The notes: generated by a model not told the origin, from the sequence alone. 64,000 nucleotides of DNA from Amia ocellicauda (GCF_036373705.1 NC_089866.1:20560501-20624500), one strand, 5' to 3'; shown: positions 22,620 through 37,249, numbered from the stretch's first letter. Translations and numbers: made by a program.

Positions 22620-25185
22620 ATGGATCCCTGGCACAGCACTCCCATAAAACAAGTAAGGACACTTCTATTTGATACATAGAAAAAGATGTTTTAAGTGCAC
22701 TTTTGAGAACCAACTCAACATGTGAGTCATTAAGTTGTTGCATTTAAAAAAAATGTGTCCTGAAGAAAGCAAGACAAAGAATTTAAATGCGTACTTTAAT
22801 TTCAGTTGCATTGTTATTTTAAGACCTCCAAAAACAATGCATTTGAATTGAATGCCTTAATGTCTGTTTTTGCAGCACAGTTTTAGCTTGGCAAAGAATT
22901 CATCCTCTCCTACACAGCTTCATTTTGGCAACGGAGCGAAAACACAGACATTATCCCCCTTGCAGGTCTCTGATGATCGGCCAGCTTCTGTTGCTGAGAG
23001 GAAGCATGTGCAGGTAGGAGGGGACGCCATGTTGGGTGCAGGGCTGCAGCGTTCTCGAAGAAACACAGGTCATAGACATAATGGCTCTGCAGACATTCCT
23101 AGCATTCGGGTTTCATTCAATGTTTTATAGACTCCACGACTGAGTCTTCATATCTGCTCTGCACACACATCATGAGTCTTTATTATGCCAATTACAGCAC
23201 ATTAATACCATGCTACTGCTCTGCTGCCTCCTGCTATTATTAGCTGGCCTCTGTTTGTTTGGCTTTGCATCGAAAGTGTGTATAGTAGTTGCCTGAAGGT
23301 GGCAGTGCATTTAAAATTTAATTTAACGATTCATTCAAAAAGTCCTGTAGGTAAAGGATTTAAACTACAGCTCGAAGAAAACTAAATAAGACATTGTATC
23401 CTATAATGTGCAGTTTGTAGTGCAAGTACTTTTTTTCTGTTCTGTAAAACTGTGTCCTTTCAGTGAAAGCCTGGTTCATGTTTCTTTGGAATTCAGAATT
23501 TGTTTATTTAGCTTTTTTATCGCATTCCTCCTAAGATGATGTCCAATATTGGTCAATTTAAACTTTCTAAATAGCGATGCAGACTCCTGAGGTCTTAAGC
23601 AATAGCATCCTCTTCTTTCTCCCCTCTTGCCCATTGATAGTTCTGTCACTAGTGATCTTTCCATTGGTCTGTAATGGATACTCTTGAATGCACAGCAGAA
23701 GGCAGTGGACTTCTGCCTTCACTACCACCCAGTGTGGTACACAACATGCTTTACATTAATGATTCAGAAGCACTTATATCTCCAAGGGGATCTCTGTCTG
23801 GCAGGCATGCATGGCACAGTGAGATTGCCAGTGTGTGCAATTATTAATTCTGTCCAGCTGTCAATTTGGAAGAAACCTGTGGCTTGAGTTTTCCTTGTGC
23901 AGTAGGACAGCACATCTATTACCAGGGGCCTGTAATTCTAGTTCAGTCTAAATGTTGGTTTAAAAGACCTTTCTAATTTATTCTATGTCACAAGTTTCTG
24001 ATAGGGCAGTGACTGTAAAATAGTGTGCCTTTGGCCAGTGTGAGGGAGCTGCAAGCCCTGGTACACTTTTGGGATAAACACTAACTTTGTAGCATGCTGC
24101 AGCTGGACTGTACAGATAATAAACAGATTTTATTCCATGAAAACATTTTGGTAAAATGCATTTGACTTTTTAAAGGACTATGGCAGTGATAGATTAATAT
24201 TGTATAGAAATGTGTAATTTCTTTGTAGGTGCTTACAAAACCCGTAGTGTGAATATTGTTATGCTAATTGTCTCCCACAGTGTATTTGTTCTTCTGTGTG
24301 TCTTAATACAAACATTGTGCATTAAATGCTTCAACCATATTCCTGCATTACTGTAGTTGTTTTCTGAGATGGCTGGTGTGTCTTTGCAGAAGACAGCGGG
24401 TGAGATTGAAGGTGCCACCATCCAGAAACAGCGTAAGGAGCTGCAACTTCTGGTTGTAGAGCTGAAGGACCGTGACCGGGAACTGAATGACATGGTGTCG
24501 GCCCACCAGAAACAGCTGCTGGCCTGGGAGGAGGACCGGCAGAGAGTGCTCACGCTGGAGCAGAGATGTGCACGGTTAGAGAGTAAGAACCCTTCTTCAC
24601 CTTAATAAACTCCCCTCCCAGACCACGGGAAACATGGGCAATTCTAGAAAGGAGGCGGTATTTAGTAACAAACCTCACCTAATTACATGTTGTTAATTGA
24701 TGTTTTTATGAGATCAAATTCATTTGGGGGGTTTTGCACATGTGATCAAACTGATGTTTTTATAAATATTTCAAGTGCTCAGATTTTAAAATATGTTCTG
24801 ATCCAACCGTTGTCCTTTTCTGTAACAACAGAACAGGCCTGGTGTGAGAATAGCTTGCAGACTTACTTTTGTAATCTTAATTAAACTGTGCGGCCTTTGT
24901 TTCAGGCGAGCTTCAGAAAAGGAATGACATCATCCGGTCCCTGACAAAGAGAATCAAAATATTGGAGGCCCAGCATCAGGACCGCCAGTCTGCTCTGACC
25001 AGCACACAGCAGCGGCTGCAGGACGTCAGTCAGCGAGAGCAGCTGACCTCTACCCAGTGCCAGGACCTGCAGGTACCTAATTCGTCTACTTCACTATCCC
25101 TCTCCCACCTTTTTTCCCCCGATCTTGTTCTCCTTTTTTTCTCTCCTTTAACTTGTCCCTGTTGTTGTTGTTGTTGTTATTATTA

Positions 25186-25244
<59 letters not shown>

Positions 25245-28200
25245 ATAATTCTAAGTATTACTGTCCTAGCTGTGGATTTACTGACATTCCATGCTAACCT
25301 ACCTCTGCTCCAAGCTCAAATAATATATTGCAATTGTATATTGTAGTTTTTCAATAGTTTTTTTTTTTTTCTTTTTCTTTTGACAGGAAAGAAACCAAAG
25401 TCTTAATTCCTCCATGTTAGAGCTGTCGTCTCAAGTTGGGCAGCTCCAGGCACGTGAGCAGGAACTCGGTGCCATGCTTAAATTAAAGGTAAATTACTGT
25501 GTACTCTGTTACAGCTGTTTGACACCTTAATATGTGAGCCTAAGAGCACCTTCCCATTTTCACATTGCTCTCTCCCATCTTCATTTCTATCCCCAGTTAT
25601 CACTAACATTTTGTTTTGCTCCAATACACACACCATCCTGAATCTACTGAAATTCTGGTTTACCAGGTACCATCAATTACATCAGTCTGTAAGGAATGAT
25701 AACTGCAATTGATATTTGAGAGACAGTCAAGTGTGATCAGTACGGCAGAATCATTGAACAAGAACATTTATTTGTAAAACATGATTTATTTATTCTTCCT
25801 TCCATCCATTCTCAAAAGCTGCTGCATCCAGTACGGTGTCATGGTTATTTATTTATTGATTTATTTACTATCCATGACATTTACATTGGAATGATAATTA
25901 TAGAAACTGCCCCCTCCTCATTTCTTTCATATCAGGACAAGGACATGACAGAAGCCACCAACCACATCATAGACCTGTCGGGTCGCTTCAGGAAGCTGGA
26001 GGCTGCGGTGAAGGAGTGTCGAGTGAGGGAGGCCCGGGCCATGAGGGAAGCGCAGGAGTACAGAAAGCGACTGCGGGAGGCTCGACACGAGGCGGACAGG
26101 CTCACAGGTAATCAAACATTGACAGTCTCGTACAGGAAACAACAACAACAAAAAACACACATCTCGCAACCCCAATGCATCATTGAGTCTTTCACGGCTC
26201 ACATTTCATTCACGCCCTGTGGCTAAAAGAGGCACATTTAGAAGATATTGATGGATGATAGTGAGCAGCCATCTGTTCTCTCACAGGGTAAAGTGGTTTG
26301 CACGCGCCCCGTTTCAAAGGATTGATTTAAAAGGGCAAAGCTTACTGCACTTTGATTGTCATCATTAGCGGCGGTATGAGGAGCGTTGTTTTTGTTTCTG
26401 ACACACAGAAGGCAGTTACGTAATCTCAGAAATGGGCTTTGCTTGTATAACCTGAACGACACTAGTGTGGAAGCCAATGGCATTAGTGGAAGGAATTGTT
26501 GAGATGAAAAATATGTGCTTGATGCATTAATACCTACATAATAACTGCACCATGCTGTCATGCTCACTAGGATTGAGGAATTCTTTCAGAGACACTTAAA
26601 CACATTTGGGTAAATTCAATCTGTCAAGGTTACTCTTGATGACACTTGTCAAACAAGTGCTGTGGGTGGAGAGTTGTTGAGATGCTTATGGTTAACCCTG
26701 TCATTCTACTAATCCTTCTGAACATCTGGGTGGAAGTGTTTGGTTGAAAGTAAAAATCTTGACTTTGTTGCCATATTCAAAAATCATACATCAAAAGACA
26801 AACCCCTTCATACAGAATTCTCACATTTTATTAAAATAATAATTATAAAATGTATTATAAAATATGTTTTTTTTTATTTATTAATCTGAAATGTTTAAGA
26901 TTAGTTACTCCAGAATATATAATGTTGTCATGAAAAGTATGTTTAATGTGACGTTAATTAACTGGTCAATTGTTTAGCAGAATGAATAATGATGATAATG
27001 ATTTAATGGGATTTTATTTATTTATTTCCAGAAACAATTATAATAGTATGGCGGGGCAGCTGTACATATATATGAGTATTTATCACACTTAAAGGATCTG
27101 AAATTCCTTCAGGTGAATCCATTGCTATTGTCCTTAGTCTTGTGATCTGGAGTGTTGCACAGTGTATGTTGTGAGATGTGAGAAATTAATGTTTTGTTAT
27201 CACAGGTGATTTACGGGAAAAGACTGCGGAGAACAATAGCCAAAAGGAAGATCTAATCCGACTCAAACAGGAAAATCAGCTTTTGCAAAATGAGCTTGCT
27301 CTGGCAGGTATGTGGTGACACCTTTAGAGCTGGCATAGTACGCTCAACAGGTTTATTTCACTCTGATGGAAACGGTGAAGAGCTTTGATTGATGGCGGCT
27401 GGTGAACCTGTTGTGTGTGTTTACCAGAGTGGGGGAGGAATGTCACAGAGCCTGCTCTTCCTGCTCTTCACTCCACTATGCCTTCATGCATTGAAGACTA
27501 GTCCACACCCATCGACAAAATAGCTGATTCCTAACCAGAGACAGTGTTCTGTGTAAAAATCATTACAGGCATGCAAAGAATGGTTCAGAGCAATCCCAAA
27601 TAATTTCAAGTCCTCCTTTCAAGTCTGTAATAAGACCATGACATAGCAAGTTAAGTATATATTTGTTTTGTTTCTTTAATAGGATTATTTATAAAAGGAT
27701 GATCAATGGCTTCAATGAAGTATAAACATTTGTAATATTCTGTGTTGTATTTTGTACGACTCCAGTCCTGTATAATTAAGTTAAAAATACACTATTAGGA
27801 TGCTCGCTCGCAGTACCGTATTGCAGCAAAACCTAATACTTCTCTCATTGCATTCTACTCTCTGCAGTTTAGATTTCAAAGTAATCCTTTTCCATTTATT
27901 GTAGTAGGATTATAAAAACGTGCTCCTTTAAAAACATATTTGCGACCCAGCTGTAAGCACGGCCGTTCCATGAATTTGCATTCATGCTTTAATGTAGGTG
28001 AAGGTGAGCGCAGGAAGGAGGACCTGCTGGAGCTGGCCAGATCGAAACAGGAGCGCACCGAGACCGAGCTGCACTGCCTCCGACAGGTAGCCTTGCATTG
28101 TGCTGTCTATCCCCAATGAGCACTTGGAAGAGTTCACCAGTCACTGTCAGACTGCTATTGTCTTTTTTGTGGGAACTTTGTGTAGATTTGATGCCAACGT

Positions 28201-31200
28201 GTACACAGTCAGTGTAATAAATGTTGATGGGCACACAGTGGGCCCAGTCAAGCATGAGAGGGTAAACATTGTCCTGAACACAAGTCTTCCTGTACTCTGT
28301 GTACATATAAACGTAATGTTTCACATCGTTGTTGCAGGGTGCTGCTGTGCTGTTTTTTCCAGTTATAGATAGCTCCCTCAGATAGCTGTTTTCCATTTTT
28401 TTCAAAGGCATCTGCACCCATAAGAAACATTAAAATAATGAGGGGTTGTTTGACAGCAGCGAATCCAGTATTTCAGCATACCTAGTCTCAACCACATTTT
28501 TTCTTTGCTTACTTTGAAACAGTTTAAAGATACATTTGCATACTTGCACTATGACCAAATTCTTTTAATGTCATTGATGTTAGGACAGGGGAGTATTCCA
28601 CCATGGGAGGCCTGATCTTCAGAATACATTTTATCAGGGTTAGCAAAACCATTCCTGACTGAAATCTGAAGACTGAAAACTACAACAATTATTATATTTG
28701 CCCTAATTATAACCAAGTCTTTTTCAGACTTCCAATATTCAGTTTTGTTTCTTGCACAGCACCTTTCAAAGAATGCCAGTCTGGCTGATGTGTGTGTCTG
28801 TGTGGCGCAGGTGTGTGAAAACCAGCAGAATGATCTACAGCTTCTTCATCTGAACCTGGAGAGCTCGCAGGAGAGACTGCAGGAGAGGGAGAGGAGGGGC
28901 TCTGGAGGAAGGTGAGGAGTAAATGTCACACAATTCTGCATTGATGTCTGAAGTCCAAGCACCTGAGCCTTGCAAACCCAAACAAGTACCACAGTTACGA
29001 TACAGTACCACTCGGTTTCGGCAAGATTTTCAAAAGGGGCAAGATAAGATGTAATTTTACTTTTGCCCAGTTTTGCTAAAATCTCATGGGATTCATTCTT
29101 AGCTCCCTTTGTTCATCTTTGATCTGTTCTTCTTGCATCTGAAACACAAATGCAGAGCCTTCTGTTGCAGTCAGCATTACTCCAGCCTCAGCTGCTAATA
29201 GCAGCGCTGCACAGTTGAGCAAAACAGCAAAACTGCTGTGTATGACGTTCAGAAACTTTAATTTAAACTGGAAACACATTTACGTGTGTGTGCATATGTG
29301 TGTGTATATATACACTCACCTAAAGGATTATTAGGAACACCATACTAATACTGTGTTTGACCCCCTTTCGCCTTCAGAACTGCCTTAATTGTACGTGGCA
29401 TTGATTCAACAAGGTGCTGAAAGCATTCTTTAGAAATGTTGGCCCATATTGATAGGATAGCATCTTGCAGTTGATGGAGATTTGTGGGATGCACATCCAG
29501 GGCACGAAGCTCCCGTTCCACCACATCCCAAAGATGCTATATTGGGTTGAGATCTGGTGACTGTGGGGGCCAGTTTAGTACAGTGAACTCATTGTCATGT
29601 TCAAGAAACCAATTTGAAATGATTCGACCTTTGTGACATGGTGCATTATCCTGCTGGAAGTAGCCATCAGAGGTGGTCATAAAGGAATGGACATGGTCAG
29701 AAACAATGCTCAGGTAGGCCGTGGCATTTAAACAATGACCAATTGGCACTAAGGGGCCTGAAGTGTGCCAAGAAAACATCCCCCACACCATTACACCACC
29801 ACCAGCAGCCTGCACAGTGGTAACAAGGCATGATGGATCCATGTTCTCATTCTGTTTACGCCAAATTCTGACTCTACCATCTGAATGTCTCAACAGAAAT
29901 CGAGACTCATCAGACCAGGCAACATTTTTCCAGTCTTCAACTGTCAAATTTTGGTGAGCTTGTGCAAATTGTAGCCTCTTTTTCCTATTTGTAGTGGAGA
30001 TGAGTGGTACCCGGTGGGGTCTTCTGCTGTTGTAGCCCATCCGCCTCAAGGTTGTACGTGTTGTGGCTTCACAAATGCTTTGCTGCATACCTCGGTTGTA
30101 ACGAGTGGTTATTTCAGTCAAAGTTGCTCTTCTATCAGCTTGAATCAGTCGGCCCATTCTCCTCTGACCTCTAGCATCAACAAGGCATTTTCGCCCACAG
30201 GACTGCCGCATACTGGATGTTTTTCCCTTTTCACACCATTCTTTGTAAACCCTAGAAATGGTTGTGCGTGAAAATCCCAGTAACTGAGCAGATTGTGAAA
30301 TACTCAGACCGGCCCGTCTGGCACCAACAACCATGCCACGCTCAAAATTGCTTAAATCACCTTTCTTTCCCATTCAGACATTCAGTTTGGAGTTCAGGAG
30401 ATTGTCTTGACCAGGACCACACCCCTAAATGCATTGAAGCAACTGCCATGTGATTGGTTGGTTAGATAATTGCATTAATGAGAAATTGAACAGGTGTTCC
30501 TAATAATCCTTTAGGTGAGTGTATATATATATATATATACACACAATCATATTGCATCCTTCTTTGGAACATGGAGAGAAGATTCTTATACCAGATCTAT
30601 TTCGGGTTTTGTACAGGCAAATAACAGGTGTACATAATATTCTAACTTCACATGTTTGAATGTGCAGTAAAGGTATAAGCTACAGTTACTACACAAATAT
30701 CCAGTGCTTTGTTTTGGCTTCTATACAGGAGCTTGCAGCTCCAGCCACCATGCAGTGGCAATATTATTTAAGTTGTTAGTAAGTCAGAACAATACAAATA
30801 AGGCTTGTAGTTTATTTTAATATATTTTAACATGTAGTGAGTACAGATTTTCTTGCTGTTCTGTTGGAGGCTCTTGTCCTTCACCCTCCAAACCTCGAAG
30901 AGACAGTGGAGATTTAGAGCAGGGTGATTTAGTGAGGAGACCCAGAGGAAAGAAGAGTATATAAACTGAGATAGTGAGCAATGCCTTTGACGAAATGACA
31001 GCAGGACCCCTGATTGTCAAGCCTTCCACCACAAAGATGAACAGCAGCCCATGTTGTAGCATTTACCATTGTAGTGATGCTGACGGCTTTACAAAACTAC
31101 GAAAACCTCCATGTTTAGATGTGGAAGGAACAGAGACAGGTTTAGAGCAAAAACACCAGGATAAGACGATGACAGGAACACTTCACAACATTCAGTGTAA

Positions 31201-34200
31201 ACTGGCAGGTAATAGGGGATGCTCCCTCACTGGACTAGAGATAGAGAGGGACTCTGTGGACAGGGCTGCATCTTCTAACTATAGTATAGCTAGTGGTGGG
31301 AGACTTGCAGCATCAGTTCCAAGTCATCACAGATCAGAGGCCGACGTGTGTGGCGGCTGTTGTGAAGACCAGACAGGTTCAGCTGGAGTCACATGTCACA
31401 GAGCTGTCAGCACAGCAGGACACCGAGCCACCGATGGTGTTCCAGAGAGGAATCCAGACTCGGGAGAATCGGGGGGGCTCTGTGACAAACTCGGAGTGGG
31501 TTGCGATCTTTCAGAGTGTGAGAGGATTCTGTGTGTCGATTGATGTGGATGTAGCTGTATCGTCTGCACAGCACTCTAGGTATTGTTTCTAGATTACATA
31601 TCAATCCAGTAACACATTTTAGGGCAGCCCATTCCTCAGAGGTAAAAGGTTTAATCACAAACGCATTGTATTTCTGAACCTACAGTGTTAATAGAGGGGA
31701 ATGTATATTTTATAGGCACTATATATTTTTAAATTTATTATTTATTAACAATTGTCATATAATGTAATCTGTTTTTGTATAATTCTGCCTTTTTTGCACA
31801 AGGCTTTCATGTTGATGTCACGTCTCTTTAACACTATACAAGTTTTTTATTTTTTTTAATTTCCTTGTATCCCCAGCCAGGGAAGATTGGACTTCAGCTC
31901 CCTTCGTCTGGCCTCTCCGGTGCTGCCGGTGGGTTCCTCCTCAGGCACAGATCAGTGGAAGCAGCGAGGGAGCCCCCGTCCAGGAAATGGCTGTCGCGAA
32001 CTGGGAGTTTCACCCCCCCGTGTCACTGTAAATGGAGACCCCACACCCATCTCTAATCCTGCTGACAGTGTGAGTATTTTCTCTCATTTGGCTGACATTA
32101 AGATGGCATGTGTTTCAGATTGAGAAACAAGGCTGCAGCAGTAGGCTTGTTGCAACTTTTGAAGTGTTTCTTTCCATGCAGATGATAGGATCGGCCCCTC
32201 GGGGATGTGAAATGAAAGCTGTTGCTGGCTTTCCTCCTGAGGTATGGCAGACGAATCCTCACTCTCGTACATATGAGACCCTGTTGGGTTGCAAAACGAA
32301 ATTGGGGGAGAAGAGAAATTGCCTGAAGTCAGTGCTTTTACTGGCACATATTTGTCTTGCAGCGGCATATCTACCCCTGAGGTTTGCGACACCCTCTTTG
32401 ATAAGAAATCTTTTCTCATACACTGGTGCGTCTGAAGATCAGAGTCAAGTAAATTAAATAGTGTTCAGATTTCTGTCCTAAACATTCCACCTGCTTTTAA
32501 TATCACATATTTCTAAACCACCTAGTTCCATTCCTTGCTTCTCGCTTTAGCCTTTGCACACCTCAAGTAAGGGAGAGGACTGGAGATTGACTGGCTGATC
32601 TCACAGTCCCATCTATATCCTTTTTTGCATCCCTGAGCAGAAATGTATAGTTATATATGCCCAAAATATTTTTTTTTTGCTGGAGCACCTCAAATAAATA
32701 TAAACAAAACACAAAAGCAGTGATTTTTAGCAGTGAGAATATGATCTCCTTCTTGCAGGGTGAGCCGCTGTCCCCCACGACCCGCCTGCAGCGCCTGCTA
32801 GCCGAGTCCAGGCAGATGGTGATGAGTCTGGAGCACACCACTCTGCGGCCGCCCAGTCCAGCACGCAGCCTTGACAGCAGTGACAGCGGCAGGGTATGTC
32901 ACCTCTGCACCCCCCCCTCCGGCTTATGGCTATTTGATAGCAGACATGGGGATTAGTAACAGTTCATTAATCACAGATAAAAAACAGGCTTTCATTTAAT
33001 AAATCCATGCAGTTTCAAGTATGTCCTCCATATTAAAAACCCTGCCAAGGCACTTTCTTCCTTCTACTGCAGCGCAGGTATTATTTTTTCTTGCAGTTAG
33101 GCAAGTGTGGTGGAAAAGGGACAGATTGCATTTATGTTAACTCTGGTGTGGCCTATAAACACGGTAGAATATCTCTCAGTTTAAGCCTCCAATAGGTCCT
33201 TAATAGATTTAAATTAATCGTTGAATTTAAACTGTATTGATTTTATTTGGTTGAAATCTGATTTTGACCTGAAATGTGAAGTCTGGTGAATAATTATCAT
33301 TACCTGATAGCCCACTCACCCTGTCAGACTAAATGATCTTGGGTTAACTTCCTCAATCAATGTGGTTTCTAATCCTTATAAGCTTCTTACTGCAGATCTG
33401 CCTTGGTAATCTGCTTTCAAGGGGGTGAATTTCTATCATACAGCCTTTCGTTTGGGTCTGTGTTGCTGTGTACCACAGAACTGGCTCACAGTCCCTCCGT
33501 GTTGTGCTGTCAGAACCTCCAGCTATCTCTGCATTGTTTTCAGTGCAACAAAGAGAACCTAAAGGGCAGAATATCATTCCATCATCCTGCAACAATGTAA
33601 TCCAGTCATTACACTTCATTCTATTTATAATCTGTGTACTAGGTGTACTACAGACATAAGCTACTTAATTTATCTAAGACAAGGAATGTTTTAGGAGAAA
33701 TATAACACAGCTTTAACATTTTTAAATAAATAAATATATATGTTGAAAGGCAGATGTAAAAGGCACTGCTTTTTTTTCTTCTAATATTTGAATATGTAGA
33801 TTTATGTAAGAAAAAGAAGGGGGTTTTACAGTTTTCATTGTTTTTTATGATCTCTTTTGCACAGAAGGAGGTCAGGCCTAAATTCACTGCTGAAATTACT
33901 GCTGGTTTATTTCTCACATTTTGAACAGAGCATTGAAGCTTTAGACACCAAAGAACAGCTCCTGTCAGAAAACACAAAAGCCCATCCAATGAAGAGCTCT
34001 GTGCCATCCAAGGTTAGTACTGTTCTCCAGTCGCAAGTGTTGCAGCAAAATGATTGTATAATTGCTAATTTAAAAACAATTTGTGTGTGTGTGTAGAGTT
34101 TAAATATATTTATGTTTTTAGATCACCTGGTTATTTATCTTTTTGTTTTGTTTCATATGTGTCTGTCAGCCTGACACTCTTTATGATGCTTGTAGGGTTC

Positions 34201-34743
34201 ATTTCACCACACAGTGTGGAAACGCAGACTGATGCACTTTTAAGAACAATAGTCTGAGGAAGGGAGACAGTTTGGGGGAGTGGGCAGTTGGGGATGTTTG
34301 GAACCAGTGTGATGTTGCATGTTTAAATTAGTGCAGAATGCTAAAGAGCTCCATTTTGTTGTATCCTTCCTTCCCCTCTCATGAACTAATTTCACAGAAT
34401 GGTGATTCTCGGTTGAGGAGCAGCCTAGCAGGCAGCCTTTAAACTTGGAAACATAGCAACGGCCCATTAATCAACAGCACGCATCATCCATGGGCGGAGT
34501 CACCGCCACCAGTTTAGGCCACTCACTGCCAGCCATCGCCATGGAGCAGCGTGTCAAGACGTGGGCCTGAGTGAAGCTGGGAGGCCTGTGCAGCGTGGGG
34601 AACAAGGAGGGGCAGCACTTGTGGTCAACAGTGGCATTTATCTTCCTCTCAGACCCCAGAATCCACCAACTGTAGCTCATTCTGACAGCATCACTACTGA
34701 AGCTCTCCCTCTCGGGTTCTCACAGGAGAAGACAGTATTATAA
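22620..34743 (+). CDS. ccdc62: Coiled-coil domain-containing protein 62
   Basis: CCDC62 is a mostly testicular, nuclear/acrosomal coiled-coil protein (in mammals an oestrogen-receptor co-activator needed for sperm formation). Coding exons: 22620-22652, 22876-23013, 24390-24582, 24906-25072, 25387-25488, 25936-26107, 27206-27307, 27998-28086, 28811-28911, about 31060-31208, about 31294-31579, 31877-32069, 32759-32893, 33929-34012 and 34726-34743. They join in phase to about 653 residues (human 684). Exon 3 gives IQKQRKELQLLVVELKDRD and AWEEDRQRVLTLEQRC. Exon 5 gives ELSSQVGQLQAREQELGAML, exon 8 LLELARSKQERTETELHCLR, exon 11 SEWVAIFQS and exon 13 LQRLLAESRQMV, all matching the family in order. 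Exons 2-9 form the continuous coiled coil. Exons 10 and 11 are the least certain boundaries, and exons 14-15 rest on splice sites and phase only. The first Met (MDPWHSTPIKQ) follows an acceptor, implying a 5' noncoding exon. A Tc1 element sits in the intron after exon 9. Confidence 0.9.
25161..25243. repeat. (TTG)n(TTA)n microsatellite
   Basis: TTG triplets passing into a long TTA run in CCDC62 intron 4. The tyrosine-rich open frame over it is an artefact. Confidence 0.92.
29313..30521 (-). mobile_element. Tc1-like transposon, second family
   Basis: A 1209-bp element with TA flanks (29311-29312 and 30522-30523) and short inverted ends: CACTCACCTAAAGGATTATT at the left, and its mirror ending CCTTTAGGTGAGTG at the right. 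It lies within TA/TG microsatellite DNA in the CCDC62 intron between exons 9 and 10, opposite to the gene. It is unrelated at the ends to the CAGTG family of copies A-C. Confidence 0.93.
29345..30373 (-). pseudogene. Tc1 transposase with stop at the catalytic Glu
   Basis: Transposase starting MGKKGDLSNFERGMVVGARR. It has helix-turn-helix regions (SISQSAQLLGFSRTTISRVY), catalytic Asp in AWSDESRFLL and Asp in FQQDNAPCHKGR, then [10 protein letters not shown]. The next codon, where the family has the catalytic Glu of NPIEHLW, reads TAG (29537-29539). Downstream the frame stays open to a natural end, KAKGGQTQY-stop, at 29345-29347. One base change therefore separates this copy from a full 342-codon frame. 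Confidence 0.92.
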
Positions 34744-37198
34744 AAGTTTATCTATATCTATATCTATAACTGCATGCTATTTCTAACACATTTGAAAGAA
34801 TGGTTTTACATTTTTTTAAAGATAAAAATACATTAGCAGCAGGAGCCTGCATAAATGTCTAAATATAGCCCTTTAGACTTAAATCAATATTAATTAAACA
34901 ACTTAAGTGTTATAAAGAAGCGACCAAAAAGCTGAAATTTAGTTTCACTCTCTGTATGAAATACAAGTATTTTGTTATAAGCTGAAGTGAAGTGCTGAGG
35001 CCACTGCTATCACATTGTTCTAAAAAAATTTAATTAATATTTAGTGTTCTTTGGATTATGCAGCCATATAGTTCCCAAATAAAACACAACATGAGATGTA
35101 GCATTAGTACACAAATATAATTACAGGTATTTGTAAGTGTAGCAATAAACCCTTAGTGTCTGTAAGCAAAATGTTATTTATTTATTAATTCCTAAGCAGA
35201 TCCCCTTACCCGGGGCAATTTACAGTTGACACAATATGAGGAGAAATATATTTAATCTTGCTCTGAAGGTTAAATAAGTAGGGATAAAAACATGGATAGT
35301 TCATGAACAAGACAGGGATAGTTTCTCCATGTTTGAATTGTTTGTAGCTCAGTTGATGTTTGCACTTCACAAATGCAGCTTTGGAGGCAGCTCCACATAT
35401 TTTTTTTTTTTCTCATGGCAACTTTGTTAAAGGCGTAGTAGCTTAAATAAATGTACACACATCAACATCACAATACCTGCATGATGGCAGGGAAAACTGC
35501 AGTTTAGCAAATTCAGAATTCAAGTGCTAACAATTTGAAACTAAATTATGTTTACTGATCTTAACAAAAACCTACTTGTTGGAGACAAGAGTTGAGTTTA
35601 AATGAAAGAATGAGGTCAACTCCTTGGTTGTGCCATACTTTCATATTTTAAATTGACAGTGTTCACTGAACAAACCCTTACTTTATCCAAAATATGTTTT
35701 TAATAGGTGTGGCACTCATGCTCATGGGTGTGGCACTATCAGCACTAGACCAGTACTTTTATACTTCTTACACATTACAATAATTATGAAAAGTTTAATT
35801 AGCCTAGTACTTGATTCACATCCCTCCTGTTTTTTCACCTTGGCCGTGTCCCTTTATTTTCCTGTTCCACTTTTAAACAATGTGATTTACATATATAACT
35901 GATGTGTAGGTTTGCACAAATTAAAATGATTCATAATTGAAGTAAATTAAGTATTTTGGTGCCACTTTAATGCATAATGCAATAATACCACAGTACAGTG
36001 TGTACAGACAAATATTTGAACATCATTTTACTGATTATTTGACACGTGTAGCGATTACTCCTAACAGAGCATTTCCAAAGTTCAATTAACATCTTGCCTG
36101 ATTGCAGAGTCTTGTGTAAGTTTAAATTCAGCTTCATGCAAGATCTTTCATTATCTAAATTGTTTTATTGTGTTTTAAAAACAATAGTATGCAGTTGAGT
36201 GTTGACAATGAGTGAATGTATTATTCATGGTAGCCAGGATTAGAAAAACAAACAGTGGAGTGCTGTGTCTGTATGTGCATGAATTGAACACGGTATTCTC
36301 AATCTTATTTTCAAATTTAGGTTTTGTGTCTATTTTATGTTGAGATAAAGGAATCTGCATTGACATCAATATTTCCTAAGCTATTCATTTGTTCCTTTGA
36401 CCGAACTGTGCATATGTTAGAGGAGTACTTTGGACTTAATTATGTAGTCACTCTTGTGTCATGTAGGCCTACATATCAAAAAGCACTACAATAGCAAATT
36501 ACAAAACTAAAATATGAACATACTGGGTAAAATACTGTAATATTGTAATATTCAGATATTTTATAACTATTTTCTTGTGAAATGATTTCTATTTTTGTCA
36601 TACAGGCCAACTTTTTCTATTAAAAAATATTTTGCTCATTATTGCAAATTTGTGTTTGGTTTTCTACATTAATAAAATAAAGTTTGAATTATAGACACTG
36701 TTAAAACTGTTAAAATATTTGAAAGTGGGTTTTTTTATCAACAGATTAGTAATGTTTTATCATATTCTGCAGATTTATAGACCCAGTCTGAACGATTGGA
36801 TTTAAGCATTACAATAATATAGAATAAATTATTATGTATTGTATTATGACGGCAAAAACAACAACAAAACAAACGGGTGCGCATGGTGAAATACATACTG
36901 ACAAAAAAACGCATTTGGCAGATACATGTATAATAAAATTACGTTGGGGTCTATAGTTTTATCGAGGTGGCATTTTGCATGATACAGCAGAATGTTCAAA
37001 TTGAGTTCATCTTTTTTTAAATTGGGAAAAATGTTGTACTGCAAGATGTGTAGACCAGCTCTTAAAATAACATTATCTTTCGCTGTGACCTCATACCCCC
37101 TCTGCCTCCCTTTCTGTTGCATTTCACCCATTTGGGAGAGCGTTGCTATGTGTGTGTGTGTGTGTGTCCTGTGCAACCTGGGCAGGCAGGCATCCGCA

Positions 37199-37249
<51 letters not shown>

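Noticed and set aside
24962-25297. A tyrosine-rich 111-codon frame
   Set aside because: Its first part is CCDC62 exon 4. The rest is intron and the TTA microsatellite.
30974-31543. A 189-codon plus-strand open frame as an independent gene
   Set aside because: It lies inside CCDC62, and its second half overlaps the frame that encodes the conserved SEWVAIFQS region. Only about 31060-31208 of it is plausible as a CCDC62 exon.
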